Positions 25,277 to 34,730 of a stretch of 64,000 nucleotides of DNA are shown here, piece by piece. A program made the translations under genes and the position numbers. Each line of letters begins with the position of its first letter. Within the stretch, counting starts at the first letter, position 1. Location of the stretch: the NCBI RefSeq assembly GCF_943373825.1, contig NZ_CALSBP010000001.1:124001-188000 (forward strand), given 5' to 3'. The stretch is from Aquimarina spinulae. Lineage in GTDB: Bacteria; Bacteroidota; Bacteroidia; Flavobacteriales; Flavobacteriaceae. The notes under the pieces are model-generated. The model was not told the DNA's origin and ran no database searches. It saw nothing but the letters and a program-made list of their open reading frames with translations.

Positions 25277-28111
25277 TTACTGTTTTACTATTTTAGTGAT
25301 AATTTGCGAGCCATCATTTCCTTCCAGATTTACAAGATAAATACCAGACTTATAGCCACTAATATTAATATCGAATTCCTCACCAGAAGTATAGGAAAAT
25401 TGTTCTACCAGTCTACCATCTACTGTAAAAATTTCCCCTTCATATGCGACAACACTTTTTAATGCCGAGCTAATTGTAAATGTACTTTGGGCTGGATTAG
25501 GATAAATAGAAAAAACCTCTTTATCTACAAAAGGAGGATCGGTTGGATTGTCTTTTACATTTAGAGTGCCTTCAAACATCCCCCGACCATGAGTAGCTGC
25601 CACAATTTTTGCATCCGACTCCCGTATCGCGATCATATCTGTTCTTACATTGGCAAGGGTTTCATTTTTAGGAAACCATTCAACTCCACTTGATTTTATA
25701 TCATCTGTAGCCCATACTCCGATTTCTGTAGCCAACAACACTTGTGATCGATTAAAAGGATTAAATAATCCCCATCGTACTGGCATATCGGGTAGATTAC
25801 TTTCTTTTTCTGTCCATGAGCTTCCTCCATTATCACTATACCAAACCGAACTAATACCATAGTTAGAAAAAGTAATTAAAATTTCATCCTCAGTTTCACC
25901 AATATCAATACTGGATATAGTAGCAGGAGGGAATGAGTTGCTGCCGATTTCTGTAGCGGCAGGAGTATCACTCTGTGCATTTGTTACTTTAAATAATTTA
26001 CCAGATTGAGTACCAATAAACAAAGTAGAAGTTTTTGTTTTATCATATGGTGATACCTTTATACTAGAATAGGGTACAGTCGATCCTGTGTTTAGCGGTG
26101 TGAATTTCGAAAGTATAGCATCACTTTTTATTTCTACCCTTAATAATTCATCAATATGTTGATTATCAGTAGAGGTTATTGCGCCGCCAAGCCCCATAGC
26201 ATTTGCAAAAATGGTATTGGTTTGCGAGTTATAGTCTGTTGCATTGATAAAAGTACCACTCAATGGACCAACATAAGTAACATTTTTGCCGGCATCCCTG
26301 GTGATAAAATATTGATTATGATATACCGAAGTGATCCTAATACGAGGTTCGTTTTTATCAACAAACGCAAATACACCATCTCCGCCACTTACCATATCGG
26401 TAACATCAATGGGATTACCATCATACAGTAGTGTGCCATTATCTTGTGTTCCTCCGAAATAAAAATTAGTTCCTTTTCCTGGGTGAATACCAACGGTATA
26501 GTACTGAATTGTATTCAGGTTTTTATTCACATCAAAAAAGGAAGGAAATACGTTTGAGAGATTTCCAAATTCGGCTACATTAGAAGTTGTAATATTATTA
26601 GAGTAGAATACACCTCCATCGGTAGAAATAAGAACTTCATCAGAAGAGCCTGGCCTATACACAATGGTGTGATGATCTGCATGTACATATTGTGGGAATT
26701 TTTTTCGATTTCGCAACCAGTAGGAGATAGATTGCCATCTTAAAGCACTGGCATCTGTAGTATTAGCCGTATCAGTTCCTACTAATTTAAAACTATTAAA
26801 ACCACCAATCATGATAGTGTTTTCATCATTGGCATCTACTCCTATCGCCATAGCATGCCAGGTAAGAGATCCCCAGTCTCCCCAGCCTAAATCTCTACTT
26901 GGACCTGCAAATTCTGACCATGTATTACCTGCATCAAAAGATTGTAAAAGAATACAATGACTACTTGAATCTCTAATAAACCCTGAGGGAAATTTGAACC
27001 CTCCGCTTATAATAGCATAAACTCTCTTTGGGTTAGAAGGAGCAACTGCAAATTTTACTCTACCTGGATAAAGGTCACTTGTAGGATCAAATCTACTTGT
27101 TGCAAAAGAATCATCAATAGTCCAATCGGTTCCGTTTAAAGAACTAAGTATCGTACCTGCTCCATTTTCATCAACATTTCGCATCGTACCTACAAGAAGT
27201 TTTCCTCCATCAACTTCCAGTATATCTGAAGGAGCATATGGTGTAGTATCTCCTATTATATTCGGAAGCACTTGTACCCAATTGGTACCGCCGTCTATTG
27301 ACCGATATAGCCCATTGGTAGTATTAGACCCATGTGGAGCTCCTTTATAGGTTCCCGAAGCAACTGCAGCATAGAGTACACTTGTACCTGCTTCATTTCT
27401 AACCAGAATATCATTTATATAAGCAAAATCAGTACTTGATGGTAAAAGCTGCCAAGTTTCACCGTGATCAACAGATTTCCATATACCTGTACCTCGACCA
27501 GAAGATTCTCGATAAATATTTACAGCTGTATAGGATTCTCCTGTTCCGACATACATAGTAGTAGTATCGGGGTCAAAAGCAATGGCACCTATCGCTAGGT
27601 TTTCAAAAAAACCAGATGCATTTTCCCAAGAGGATGCCGGATTTGTAATATCATTATTATACCATAACCCACCAGTAACCGATCCACCCCATATTTTCTT
27701 ATGTGTTGCGTCTGAAGGATCAAAGACTATTTTTCGAATTCTACCCGATATATTAGCGGGGATATTTTCCCATTGTATTTGATCACTACTACTTTTTTTT
27801 AATAATTTACTCTTTAGTGCTTGTGCTTTGGTAAATTGATATGATTTTAGTAAACGCTCTTTAGGTACATTTTTTGTTGCCGGATCTAGAGTAGTAAGAT
27901 ATTCGTGAAGTGCAGCAAAATCTGGCCTATCGGGTTTTTTACTATTTAATTCTCCTTGTGTTACATATGCTTTTTTATAGGTATCGTTCAAAAAAGCTTC
28001 ATGTTCTTTTCTAATGTTAGAAGTTTCTAAATTATAATGTAAGACCCATCCACATAGAATTACAGTTAACATAATTATAATTATGCGATGTTTTGTAGTT
28101 TGTGTTTTCAT
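25277..28111 (-). CDS. Large T9SS-secreted beta-propeller (sortilin/VPS10-like, BNR repeats)
   Basis: 944 residues: N-terminal signal anchor (IIIIMLTVILCGWVLHYNL), a ~100-residue linker, then repeated BNR/Asp-box-like blades typical of VPS10/sortilin propellers (KIWGGSVTGGLWYNND, GIWKSVDHGETWQLL, GLYRSIDGGTNWVQV, LLQSFDAGNTWSEF, YSDNGGSSWTEKE). The last ~75 residues are a type A T9SS C-terminal domain (FSIYPNPAQSTFTI, then YTSGEEFDINISGYKSGIYLVNLEG..ITKIVKQ) that directs outer-membrane export and surface attachment. Role probably in binding glycans or proteins, or in peptidase partnership; enzymatic activity is not evident. Upstream on its strand is a 13-bp inverted repeat (28149-28181). Confidence 0.92.
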   Translation of the reverse strand: MKTQTTKHRIIIIMLTVILCGWVLHYNLETSNIRKEHEAFLNDTYKKAYVTQGELNSKKPDRPDFAALHEYLTTLDPATKNVPKERLLKSYQFTKAQALKSKLLKKSSSDQIQWENIPANISGRIRKIVFDPSDATHKKIWGGSVTGGLWYNNDITNPASSWENASGFFENLAIGAIAFDPDTTTMYVGTGESYTAVNIYRESSGRGTGIWKSVDHGETWQLLPSSTDFAYINDILVRNEAGTSVLYAAVASGTYKGAPHGSNTTNGLYRSIDGGTNWVQVLPNIIGDTTPYAPSDILEVDGGKLLVGTMRNVDENGAGTILSSLNGTDWTIDDSFATSRFDPTSDLYPGRVKFAVAPSNPKRVYAIISGGFKFPSGFIRDSSSHCILLQSFDAGNTWSEFAGPSRDLGWGDWGSLTWHAMAIGVDANDENTIMIGGFNSFKLVGTDTANTTDASALRWQSISYWLRNRKKFPQYVHADHHTIVYRPGSSDEVLISTDGGVFYSNNITTSNVAEFGNLSNVFPSFFDVNKNLNTIQYYTVGIHPGKGTNFYFGGTQDNGTLLYDGNPIDVTDMVSGGDGVFAFVDKNEPRIRITSVYHNQYFITRDAGKNVTYVGPLSGTFINATDYNSQTNTIFANAMGLGGAITSTDNQHIDELLRVEIKSDAILSKFTPLNTGSTVPYSSIKVSPYDKTKTSTLFIGTQSGKLFKVTNAQSDTPAATEIGSNSFPPATISSIDIGETEDEILITFSNYGISSVWYSDNGGSSWTEKESNLPDMPVRWGLFNPFNRSQVLLATEIGVWATDDIKSSGVEWFPKNETLANVRTDMIAIRESDAKIVAATHGRGMFEGTLNVKDNPTDPPFVDKEVFSIYPNPAQSTFTISSALKSVVAYEGEIFTVDGRLVEQFSYTSGEEFDINISGYKSGIYLVNLEGNDGSQIITKIVKQ

Positions 28112-28568
28112 TCTACAGAGTGTAAGGTTTGGTTTTGTTTACTATACTAGTATTCTTAATGTTAACTACATTAAGAATACTGTTTGTGTGTTGTATAATG
28201 TGCTAAACAACAGAGCGAGTGTTAAAGTAATTCACTTTGATGCGTTATCGTTATACACAGAAATCATTTTTGTAAATATAACCAATTGATTAAGAAGTTG
28301 AATTTCTAAATCTATACAGAGATCAATAGATTAGTTTATGTACAACACTTCTTTTTTAGAAAAGAACTTATCTGTTTCTATAAAATAAAGTATCCAAAAG
28401 ACCTGAAAAATAGTAGATTCCATTTAATTTAACAACACTTCCACTGTCACCAGATTGTGAACCAATTACATTCTTCACAATTTATATTTTTTAGAACTCT
28501 CATTTCTGGCTGGCCCATGTGTTAATCGAGAGTAATGGTACTTTGTTGTTTTTCAGATCTTTTGGATA
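28112..28568. other. Intergenic region between two reverse-strand genes, with a 13-bp inverted repeat
   Basis: Carries the inverted repeat at 28149-28181 close to the T9SS gene. The short ORFs seen here have no family likeness, and the rest is AT-rich. Confidence 0.4.
28149..28181 (-). promoter_or_regulatory. Perfect 13-bp inverted repeat in front of the T9SS propeller gene
   Basis: AGTATTCTTAATG (28149-28161), 7-nt loop, CATTAAGAATACT (28169-28181), 38 bp upstream of the gene's start codon. Without a T tract on either side it is more likely an operator or 5' UTR hairpin than a terminator. Confidence 0.5.
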
Positions 28569-28904
28569 CTATGCAGCAAGCTCCCCATTTCCTACTGTTT
28601 CTTTGCCTGTTTCGATTGATCCCCATTTAGAACTTGTATTAAGTTTAATTGATACAGGACTTTCACTTCTAAGGGTTTCAAGAATAGATTGTAATTCTGT
28701 TTCATGAAAATAGAGTATGATAGCTCCATTGCTATGTTGTTTGTTTTCTGGCAATGTCTTTTCGTCTTTAATAATAGCTAAATGACCTATGTATTCCTGA
28801 CTTTGACCATAAAGGTATACAAACCCCATTTGGTAACCGCCACCACCGGCATAATTACTAACAATTTGAAGACTATAACTTTCTACTTTGTGTGAAACAA
28901 TCAT
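28569..28904 (-). CDS. Hypothetical small protein
   Basis: 111 residues from an ATG. No signal peptide. The N-terminal half alternates strands around a glycine cluster (YAGGGGYQMGFVYLYGQSQEYIGHLAIIKDE); the second half resembles a helix-strand unit (NGAIILYFHETELQSILETLRSESPVSIKLNT). The family is unknown. Sequence character (charged surface, balanced composition) suggests a real gene, but there is no operon partner to support it. Confidence 0.6.
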   Translation of the reverse strand: MIVSHKVESYSLQIVSNYAGGGGYQMGFVYLYGQSQEYIGHLAIIKDEKTLPENKQHSNGAIILYFHETELQSILETLRSESPVSIKLNTSSKWGSIETGKETVGNGELAA

Positions 28905-29167
28905 TTTTATAAATTTTAAAATATGAGTTAGACTGTTTTTGTTTATTCAAAAGTAGTGTATTAAGTGTTATCAAAGTAGAGGGAAAACACGGATTTTGAG
29001 TAGGGGATATTGCCCCTTGTTGGATGGATCGTCCGTAATTATATGATTTGATAATATGGGTTAAGCACATACGAATGATACATTTTGTATACTATTCTGG
29101 CTTGTTAAAATAATATAGAAATTGATTTTTTGAAATCTTTATAAATTTTATAAAAACTTCTATTATC

Positions 29168-29935
29168 TTAGAAAGTTCTGGAAAGATAAAATCCAACAGA
29201 TTTTTCACTAAATTGTGGGGCAAAAGCTATTCCATCTAATTTTTTGAATGGATTCCAGGAGATAAGATGATTAAAATGATATACTAGCTTTACAGATAAT
29301 ATCCCTATACCAGCTCCAACCAAAACATCAGAGAGATAATGCATATTATTAAACATTCTTAAACTTCCTGTAGTAATAGCAAAAAAGTAACCACTATAGG
29401 CCAAAAGAGGATTCGTGTCTTTAAACTCTTCATACAATACCGTGGCTGTAGTAAATGCTGTAGTAGTATGCCCCGATGGAAAAGAATTAGCATTGGTAGA
29501 ACCTCCTGGCCTGTATTTATGAACTTCTCTTTTTAATAAAGAAGAAGCGCCGTTACTTATGATAGATGAAAGAACAAGATTTTTGGTTTGGTCAAACCAA
29601 TGACTTTTTGACTTTGCTCCTAAAATGTCTGCAGCATACATTTCTACAACGGGAGCATATCGAGTGTAATCATCCATACCAAAATAAAAATCATCTCCGA
29701 GCATATTCCTAAGATCTTTCTGAAGCGATTTTTCAAAACTACTCGTAGATAAAAGAATACCAGTAGCAATCAACGCTACAGGTATAATTCTTTTACTAAA
29801 TAAAGTTTTTTCTGGTGTAAATTCTATCTGACTAGAATTCGTGAATGTTGAATTGGTAAGTGGCGCATCAGTAAATTGAGCATTGGCAATATTGATATAT
29901 AAAAATATCAATACCAGGGTTAGCATAGTTTTCAT
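29168..29935 (-). CDS. PAP2-family membrane phosphatase
   Basis: 255 residues: signal peptide (MKTMLTLVLIFLYINIANA), a ~90-residue domain, then the three PAP2 signature blocks KREVHKYRPGGS (C1), NSFPSGHTTTAF (C2) and MFNNMHYLSDVLVGAGIGI (C3), with catalytic histidines in C2 and C3. Acts on lipid phosphates or undecaprenyl-PP at the membrane/periplasm side; substrate not determined. Transcribed away from guaB. Confidence 0.93.
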   Translation of the reverse strand: MKTMLTLVLIFLYINIANAQFTDAPLTNSTFTNSSQIEFTPEKTLFSKRIIPVALIATGILLSTSSFEKSLQKDLRNMLGDDFYFGMDDYTRYAPVVEMYAADILGAKSKSHWFDQTKNLVLSSIISNGASSLLKREVHKYRPGGSTNANSFPSGHTTTAFTTATVLYEEFKDTNPLLAYSGYFFAITTGSLRMFNNMHYLSDVLVGAGIGILSVKLVYHFNHLISWNPFKKLDGIAFAPQFSEKSVGFYLSRTF

Positions 29936-30197
29936 ACAATATATTTTTGGGGCTGTAGATCATTTTGATAAACTTAATACCAAAAAAACCTAACAAACTA
30001 AATATACTGTATAATTATTAAAATAATGTTAATAAAACTTATTTTGTTAATAAATAATTAACATTTCTTGAAAAAATATTGGTGTTTTAACATTTCGTCG
30101 ATAGTTTTATATGCTACGTGTCAAAATAAACCGATAGTACAAATGGTTTGATTATCAAAATAAAAAGGTATAGGTTTAATATTCCTTAAAAAAGACG

Positions 30198-30205
30198 TAT
30201 ATTTG
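30198..30205 (+). promoter_or_regulatory. -7 promoter element of guaB (TATATTTG)
   Basis: Exact TAnnTTTG match 23 bp before the guaB ATG; predicted start near 30212, inside the palindrome that follows. Only a weak TTTA-type -33 box lies upstream. Confidence 0.55.
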
Positions 30206-30208
30206 CAC

Positions 30209-30227
30209 GCAATTAAATTTTAATTGC
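30209..30227. promoter_or_regulatory. 19-bp palindrome between the guaB promoter and its ATG
   Basis: GCAATTAAA-T-TTTAATTGC, arms of 9 bp perfectly complementary, ending 1 bp before the ATG at 30229. It covers the predicted transcription start and ribosome-binding area, so it could serve as an operator or a hairpin that masks initiation. Confidence 0.5.
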
Positions 30228-30228
30228 A

Positions 30229-31704
30229 ATGACAGCACATGAATCCAAAATCGTTGGAGAAGGTTTAACCTATGACGATGTTCTTCTAGTTCCCGCATTT
30301 TCTGAAATCCTGCCTAGAGAGGTAAGTATCAGAACTAAGTTTACCAAAAATATTATACTTAATGTTCCTATCGTTTCTGCAGCAATGGATACTGTTACAG
30401 AAAGTCGTATGGCTATTGCTATGGCTCAAGAAGGTGGGATAGGAGTGTTGCATAAAAACATGACTATCGAAGAACAGGCAATTAAAGTACGCAAAGTAAA
30501 ACGTGCAGAAAGCGGTATGATTATCGATCCGGTAACATTACCTCTGGATGCCAAAGTAATTGATGCCAAAAACAATATGCGAGAGCATAGCATTGGCGGG
30601 ATTCCAATTGTAGATGATCATTATAAATTGATTGGTATTGTTACCAATAGAGATCTTCGTTTTGAGAAAAATGATCAACGACCTATATCCGAAGTAATGA
30701 CCAGTAAAAATCTGGTTACGGTAGGTGAAGGAACGTCTTTACAACAAGCTGAAGTAATTTTGCAAGATAATAAGATCGAAAAACTACCAGTTGTAGATAA
30801 AGAAAATACTCTGGTAGGCTTAATTACTTTTAGAGATATTACTAAACTGACCTTAAAACCAAATGCAAATAAAGATAAGTTAGGACGTTTACGTGTAGCA
30901 GCTGCTATTGGAGTTACCGGTGATGCTGTAGAGAGAGCAGAAGCTTTAGTGAAATCTGGAGTAGATGCTGTAGTTATCGATACAGCACATGGGCATACCA
31001 AAGGTGTAGTTGCGGTATTAAAAGAAGTGAAAGCAAAATTTCCAGAATTAGAAGTAGTTGTAGGAAATATCGCAACTGGCGAAGCTGCGAAATATCTGGT
31101 TGAAGCAGGTGCTGATGCCGTAAAAGTAGGAATTGGCCCAGGGTCTATATGTACTACAAGGGTAGTAGCAGGTGTAGGATTTCCTCAGTTCTCTGCAGTG
31201 TTAGAAGTTGCTAGTGCAATAAAAGGATCCGGAGTTCCTGTGATTGCAGATGGAGGTATTAGATATACTGGTGATATCCCAAAAGCTATAGCAGCAGGAG
31301 CAGATACAGTAATGTTAGGTTCACTTCTGGCAGGAACTAAAGAATCTCCAGGAGAAACAGTGATCTACGAAGGAAGAAAATTTAAAACCTATAGAGGTAT
31401 GGGATCTGTAGAAGCTATGAAAAAAGGTTCTAAAGATAGGTACTTTCAAGATGTTGAAGATGATATCAAAAAACTGGTTCCAGAAGGTATAGTAGGTAGG
31501 GTAGCTTATAAAGGAGATCTTGTAGAAAGCATACACCAATTTATAGGAGGATTGCGCGCCGGTATGGGATATTGTGGAGCAAAAGATATTCCTACACTAC
31601 AGGAAAATGGTCGTTTTGTGAAGATTACTGCTAGTGGTATTAATGAAAGCCACCCACATGATGTAACTATTACCAAAGAAGCACCTAATTATAGTAGAAG
31701 ATAA
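30229..31704 (+). CDS. guaB: Inosine-5'-monophosphate dehydrogenase
   Basis: 491 residues, full length. N-terminal TIM-barrel part ([46 protein letters not shown]), two CBS domains (~95-210), then the catalytic half with [18 protein letters not shown], the active-site loop [13 protein letters not shown] (C308), [30 protein letters not shown] and the flap [10 protein letters not shown]. Converts IMP to XMP with NAD+, the first committed step to GMP. Preceded by its own promoter and palindrome; a lipoprotein gene starts 8 bp after its stop and may share the transcript. Confidence 0.98.
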   Translation: MTAHESKIVGEGLTYDDVLLVPAFSEILPREVSIRTKFTKNIILNVPIVSAAMDTVTESRMAIAMAQEGGIGVLHKNMTIEEQAIKVRKVKRAESGMIIDPVTLPLDAKVIDAKNNMREHSIGGIPIVDDHYKLIGIVTNRDLRFEKNDQRPISEVMTSKNLVTVGEGTSLQQAEVILQDNKIEKLPVVDKENTLVGLITFRDITKLTLKPNANKDKLGRLRVAAAIGVTGDAVERAEALVKSGVDAVVIDTAHGHTKGVVAVLKEVKAKFPELEVVVGNIATGEAAKYLVEAGADAVKVGIGPGSICTTRVVAGVGFPQFSAVLEVASAIKGSGVPVIADGGIRYTGDIPKAIAAGADTVMLGSLLAGTKESPGETVIYEGRKFKTYRGMGSVEAMKKGSKDRYFQDVEDDIKKLVPEGIVGRVAYKGDLVESIHQFIGGLRAGMGYCGAKDIPTLQENGRFVKITASGINESHPHDVTITKEAPNYSRR

Positions 31705-31712
31705 TAGCTAAT

Positions 31713-32816
31713 ATGAAATACTTAGATCAAATAATATATATTCTTATAGGGATATTTATTATTGGTCTACATTCTTGTAAGCAAAAAGAAATCTCATTTA
31801 TAGATGAAGCTTTAGTTCAAGGGACTTGGGTAGGAGGAGCATTTAAATATGATAGGGATTTTTATTTGCCTAGTAATTATGTGCTGGAATTTAAAAAGGA
31901 TACGCTTCACTTCAAAAAATTGAGCGGTACTACATTCTTTAAAAACAGGATACAATTTTCTAAGGATTCTATTACATTAGATACGACTTCTTATCCTATT
32001 CGTAAGTTTTATATAAAAAATAATAAGTTAAGCTTTCTTGGTAAAATTGAAGCGCATCGTTTGATTGAAACAAAAACCATTAATGTTCAGGAGTTTGAAG
32101 ATTTTTTGTCATCCAAAGACTGGAAAATAAATGAAGAAACTGGGGTTTTTAGATTTAGTAAAGAAGAAAAACGACTACAATTTATAAATACCAATAGTAA
32201 TGAGTATCATACCTATTGTTATGAGTTCATTACTTTTCAGAATGCTTTATTCCTTATCAAAAAAGGAGATCAATTAGCATGTGATCAGAATTATCAATTT
32301 TGGGAACAAGTACTTTCTTATAACGAAAATAGTATCTATACCTTTGGTTTTAGGGATGGAGGGTTTAAAAAAATACAATACACACCTATTCAAAGATCAG
32401 ATGCCGAGATAAAACCAGTTTCATTTCAGCTTTGTAATCAATATATTAACAAGAATTTTCCTGGAGATAGATATTATTATCAGGGAACAGCATTTAAAGG
32501 AGGTCTTTATCATATAAGAAAGATTTTTAAAGAGAACTATAAGGAGCCCGATGGCAATACAGAATCGGGGATATTTCAGGTTCGATTTGTAGTTAATTGC
32601 GAAGGAAAGGCAGGAATGTATGAAACACAGGCATTTGATACTAATTACCAACATAAGGAGTTTTCAGCAGAAGTAGCTAATCAGATTCTTGAAATTACAA
32701 AAAGCTTACAGGATTGGATACCAGGTAGAAAACCAAAAAGTGACAAAGACATAGATACCTATATTTACTTAAGTTTTAGAATTAAAAATGGAAAGATTAT
32801 TCGTATATATCCTTAA
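31713..32816 (+). CDS. Lipoprotein with a C-terminal TonB-C-like domain
   Basis: 367 residues. Signal and lipobox (IFIIGLHSC, C22). The central region (~35-240) is beta-rich and lipocalin-like (ALVQGTWVGGAFKYDRDFYLPSNYVLEF), with an internal segment repeating the strand pattern. Residues ~260-360 (ESGIFQVRFVVNCEGKAGMYETQAFD) resemble the TonB C-terminal-type domain found in many Bacteroidota lipoproteins. Overlaps the next gene by 29 bp, implying coupled expression. Predicted to sit on the inner leaflet of the outer membrane; function unknown. Confidence 0.75.
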   Translation: MKYLDQIIYILIGIFIIGLHSCKQKEISFIDEALVQGTWVGGAFKYDRDFYLPSNYVLEFKKDTLHFKKLSGTTFFKNRIQFSKDSITLDTTSYPIRKFYIKNNKLSFLGKIEAHRLIETKTINVQEFEDFLSSKDWKINEETGVFRFSKEEKRLQFINTNSNEYHTYCYEFITFQNALFLIKKGDQLACDQNYQFWEQVLSYNENSIYTFGFRDGGFKKIQYTPIQRSDAEIKPVSFQLCNQYINKNFPGDRYYYQGTAFKGGLYHIRKIFKENYKEPDGNTESGIFQVRFVVNCEGKAGMYETQAFDTNYQHKEFSAEVANQILEITKSLQDWIPGRKPKSDKDIDTYIYLSFRIKNGKIIRIYP

Positions 32817-33627
32817 TGTTTGTCTTGTCGGTCTGCTATATTCTTGTCAAGAGGGGAAAGTTGTGGACTATTTAGAATGGACAGAAGAACAAAAGTCTGA
32901 AGAAACTAAACGTTTGGAGTATGAAAAGAAATGGTCTTTTCAAGGAGCGATAAATGAACAAGCATATTTAGATACGTTAATTGCTCTAAACCCTGATACT
33001 GCAGATTATTACATCGAAAAATCAATTGCAAATAGTAAGATAGGAGATTATCATATCGCTATTCCTTTACTTGAAAAAGCAATGGAACTTGATCCAAAAG
33101 AAACGTTATACTACACATCTTGGTTAATGACAGATTTGTATAAAGATTATGATCGAGCCTTACGATACCTTAATCAATATGATGACTATACTCCGGATAA
33201 GACTGATTATGCCTGGGGAGAGAATGTTAATTCATTAAAAGGGGAAGTGTTACAAGCATTAGAAAGACATGAAGAGGCTATACTTGAATTTACAAACGTA
33301 ATAAAAGAAGAAGGAGATTATGTGAAAGCATCTGTTTATGTATATCGTGGGATAAGTTATATGCATCAAAAAAAGTACAAAGTAGCTATTGCCGATTTTG
33401 ATATGGCAATCAAGTTATTTGACAAATCTTCTATGGGGTATTACTATAAGGGACTTACCCTATTAGAAATGGGTAATAAAAAAGAGGCGATATTAGCAAT
33501 AGAACAATCAAAAAAATTAATCGAACAAGGATACAAAGCTTCTGATCCTTATAAAGAAGTATATAATGAGATATACTTGATGCAAGTAGAGGATAAACTA
33601 AAAGAAATTACGAGTAATATATTATGA
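32788..33627 (+). CDS. TPR-repeat lipoprotein
   Basis: 279 residues with lipobox LLYSC (C20). Four or five tetratricopeptide units follow (DYHIAIPLLEKAMELDPKETLYYTS; YDRALRYLNQYDDYTPDKTDY; RHEEAILEFTNVIKEEG; KYKVAIADFDMAIKLF; NKKEAILAIEQSKKLIEQG). Likely a scaffold for periplasmic or outer-membrane complexes. The start lies inside the upstream lipoprotein gene. Its stop codon (33625-33627) overlaps by 2 bp the first bases of a long inverted-repeat element (33626-33785), so the reading frame may have been ended by insertion of that element (inference). Confidence 0.8.
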   Translation: MERLFVYILNVCLVGLLYSCQEGKVVDYLEWTEEQKSEETKRLEYEKKWSFQGAINEQAYLDTLIALNPDTADYYIEKSIANSKIGDYHIAIPLLEKAMELDPKETLYYTSWLMTDLYKDYDRALRYLNQYDDYTPDKTDYAWGENVNSLKGEVLQALERHEEAILEFTNVIKEEGDYVKASVYVYRGISYMHQKKYKVAIADFDMAIKLFDKSSMGYYYKGLTLLEMGNKKEAILAIEQSKKLIEQGYKASDPYKEVYNEIYLMQVEDKLKEITSNIL

Positions 33628-33785
33628 AGTGATTTAAACTTTTTTCAATTCGCTATAAAAATGCTCTTTTCACTCAATTTTTATCTTTTTCTTACTTCGT
33701 AGCGCTGCTATGAAGTGCAAAAAACACTTTAATTGATCAAAAAATAACTATTCTTCGCCAGAATCAAAAAAGTTTAAATCACTTC
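33626..33785. repeat. 160-bp inverted-repeat element with 20-bp perfect ends (MITE/REP-like candidate)
   Basis: GAAGTGATTTAAACTTTTTT (33626-33645) is the exact reverse complement of 33766-33785. The 120-bp interior holds a second near-perfect hairpin (ACTTCGTAGC-GCT-GCTATGAAGT, 33694-33716, one G-T pair) and a further small one (AAGTG/CACTT). No ORF inside. Lies between convergent genes, next to a bidirectional terminator. Could be a dispersed intergenic repeat or a very small non-autonomous mobile element; only one copy was noticed in this window. Confidence 0.65.
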
Positions 33786-33788
33786 TAT

Positions 33789-33819
33789 AAAAAAAACGCA
33801 TCAACCGATGCGTTTTTTT
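33789..33819. terminator. Bidirectional rho-independent terminator
   Basis: A-tract, ACGCATC-AACC-GATGCGT and T-tract; perfectly symmetrical, so usable by the lipoprotein operon on + and by the OmpH gene on -. Confidence 0.9.
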
Positions 33820-33838
33820 ATAATGTACTATTGTGTTT

Positions 33839-34360
33839 TTATTTTTTAGGAGCTTCTTTTATAGTGATTCCTAATTTTGTCATTACCGTTTTAGTTACGT
33901 CGTATTTAGGATCAACATATGCCAAACCACTTGTAGTAATAGTAAATACTTGAGTGTATTTTTCGGTTTTAGCAACTTCTTCCAGTGCTTTTCCGATTTT
34001 TTGATATAATGGCTGTAGTAGTCTATTTTGTTCTATTTGTATTAACTTACTACCGTTTTGACGAAATTTTGCAATATCATTTTCTAAAGTAATAATTTCT
34101 TCTTGCTTTGTTTTTTTAATAGGTTCGGTAAAAGAGGCTACTTTGTCTTGATACTCCTTCACTTTGGCCTGGTATTCATCTACTTTTACTTTTAAATCAG
34201 CCTCCATTTTTGCATTATAAGCTTTTAAATCTTCCTGTACCTTAGTAAGTTCTGGCATTTGAGAAAGAATATACTCAGAATCTATAGTTCCGGTTTTGGA
34301 TTGAGCATTTAACTGAAAACTAACGATCAATACTAAGATTGATAATATTATTTTTTTCAT
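33839..34360 (-). CDS. OmpH/Skp-family periplasmic chaperone
   Basis: 173 residues: signal peptide (MKKIILSILVLIVSFQLNAQ), then the Skp pattern of SEYILSQMPELTKVQEDLKAY, a long Lys/Glu/Gln coiled-coil hairpin (~45-110, KVDEYQAKVKEYQDKVASF, KQEEIITLENDIAKFR) and a return beta segment (YQKIGKALEEVAKTEKYTQVFTI, GLAYVDPKYDVTKTV). Functions as a trimer guarding unfolded outer-membrane proteins in the periplasm. Size and layout match the family (~160-175). It neighbours a set of SurA/PpiC foldases on the + strand, consistent with envelope biogenesis. Confidence 0.92.
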   Translation of the reverse strand: MKKIILSILVLIVSFQLNAQSKTGTIDSEYILSQMPELTKVQEDLKAYNAKMEADLKVKVDEYQAKVKEYQDKVASFTEPIKKTKQEEIITLENDIAKFRQNGSKLIQIEQNRLLQPLYQKIGKALEEVAKTEKYTQVFTITTSGLAYVDPKYDVTKTVMTKLGITIKEAPKK

Positions 34361-34448
34361 TTTACTTTTTTGTTTTTTTATTATCTAATTTTTGCAAATA
34401 TATAAGGTCTTAGACAATATACGTGCCACGAATTATTTTTTTTAAAAT

Positions 34449-34715
34449 CTATCCTTCATAGAGTTGGCCACGGTGTGGTTTTAAAGCATCACGTACTGTT
34501 TTCATTTCAGAATCAGTAACAATCATATAAGCCAAACTATGTAGATCATTTAGATCATGATACCCAGTGATATTAAGAGATAATTTTTCTGAAGTAATAT
34601 ATTCTTTAAGATGAATTTCGTGATGTTGCGCTGTTTTACTTGCCACAGGACCTCTAAAATCCCAAATTAATTTTATTTTTCGTTCCAAAATAATTTTCAA
34701 TTTTATAGACGTCAA
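34449..34715 (-). CDS. Conserved small hypothetical protein
   Basis: 88 residues, ATG start, no signal peptide. Strand-rich N-terminus (SIKLKIILERKIKLIWDFRGP) and a histidine-rich middle (TAQHHEIHLKEYI, GYHDLNDLHSLAYMIV), ending KPHRGQLYEG. The 15-bp gap after the SRPBCC gene suggests an operon. I have no family name. His/Asp residues could bind metal, but that is speculation. Confidence 0.62.
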   Translation of the reverse strand: MTSIKLKIILERKIKLIWDFRGPVASKTAQHHEIHLKEYITSEKLSLNITGYHDLNDLHSLAYMIVTDSEMKTVRDALKPHRGQLYEG

Positions 34716-34730
34716 AAACGCTTTTATGAA

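Larger units (their letters stand above)
29936..30228. other. Divergent intergenic region upstream of guaB
   Basis: Holds the guaB promoter (TATATTTG at 30198-30205) and palindrome (30209-30227). The rest is AT-rich. Confidence 0.5.

Noticed and set aside
28083..28289. Short + strand ORF upstream of the T9SS gene
   Set aside because: It overlaps the start of the T9SS gene and the inverted repeat, and its translation has no family character.
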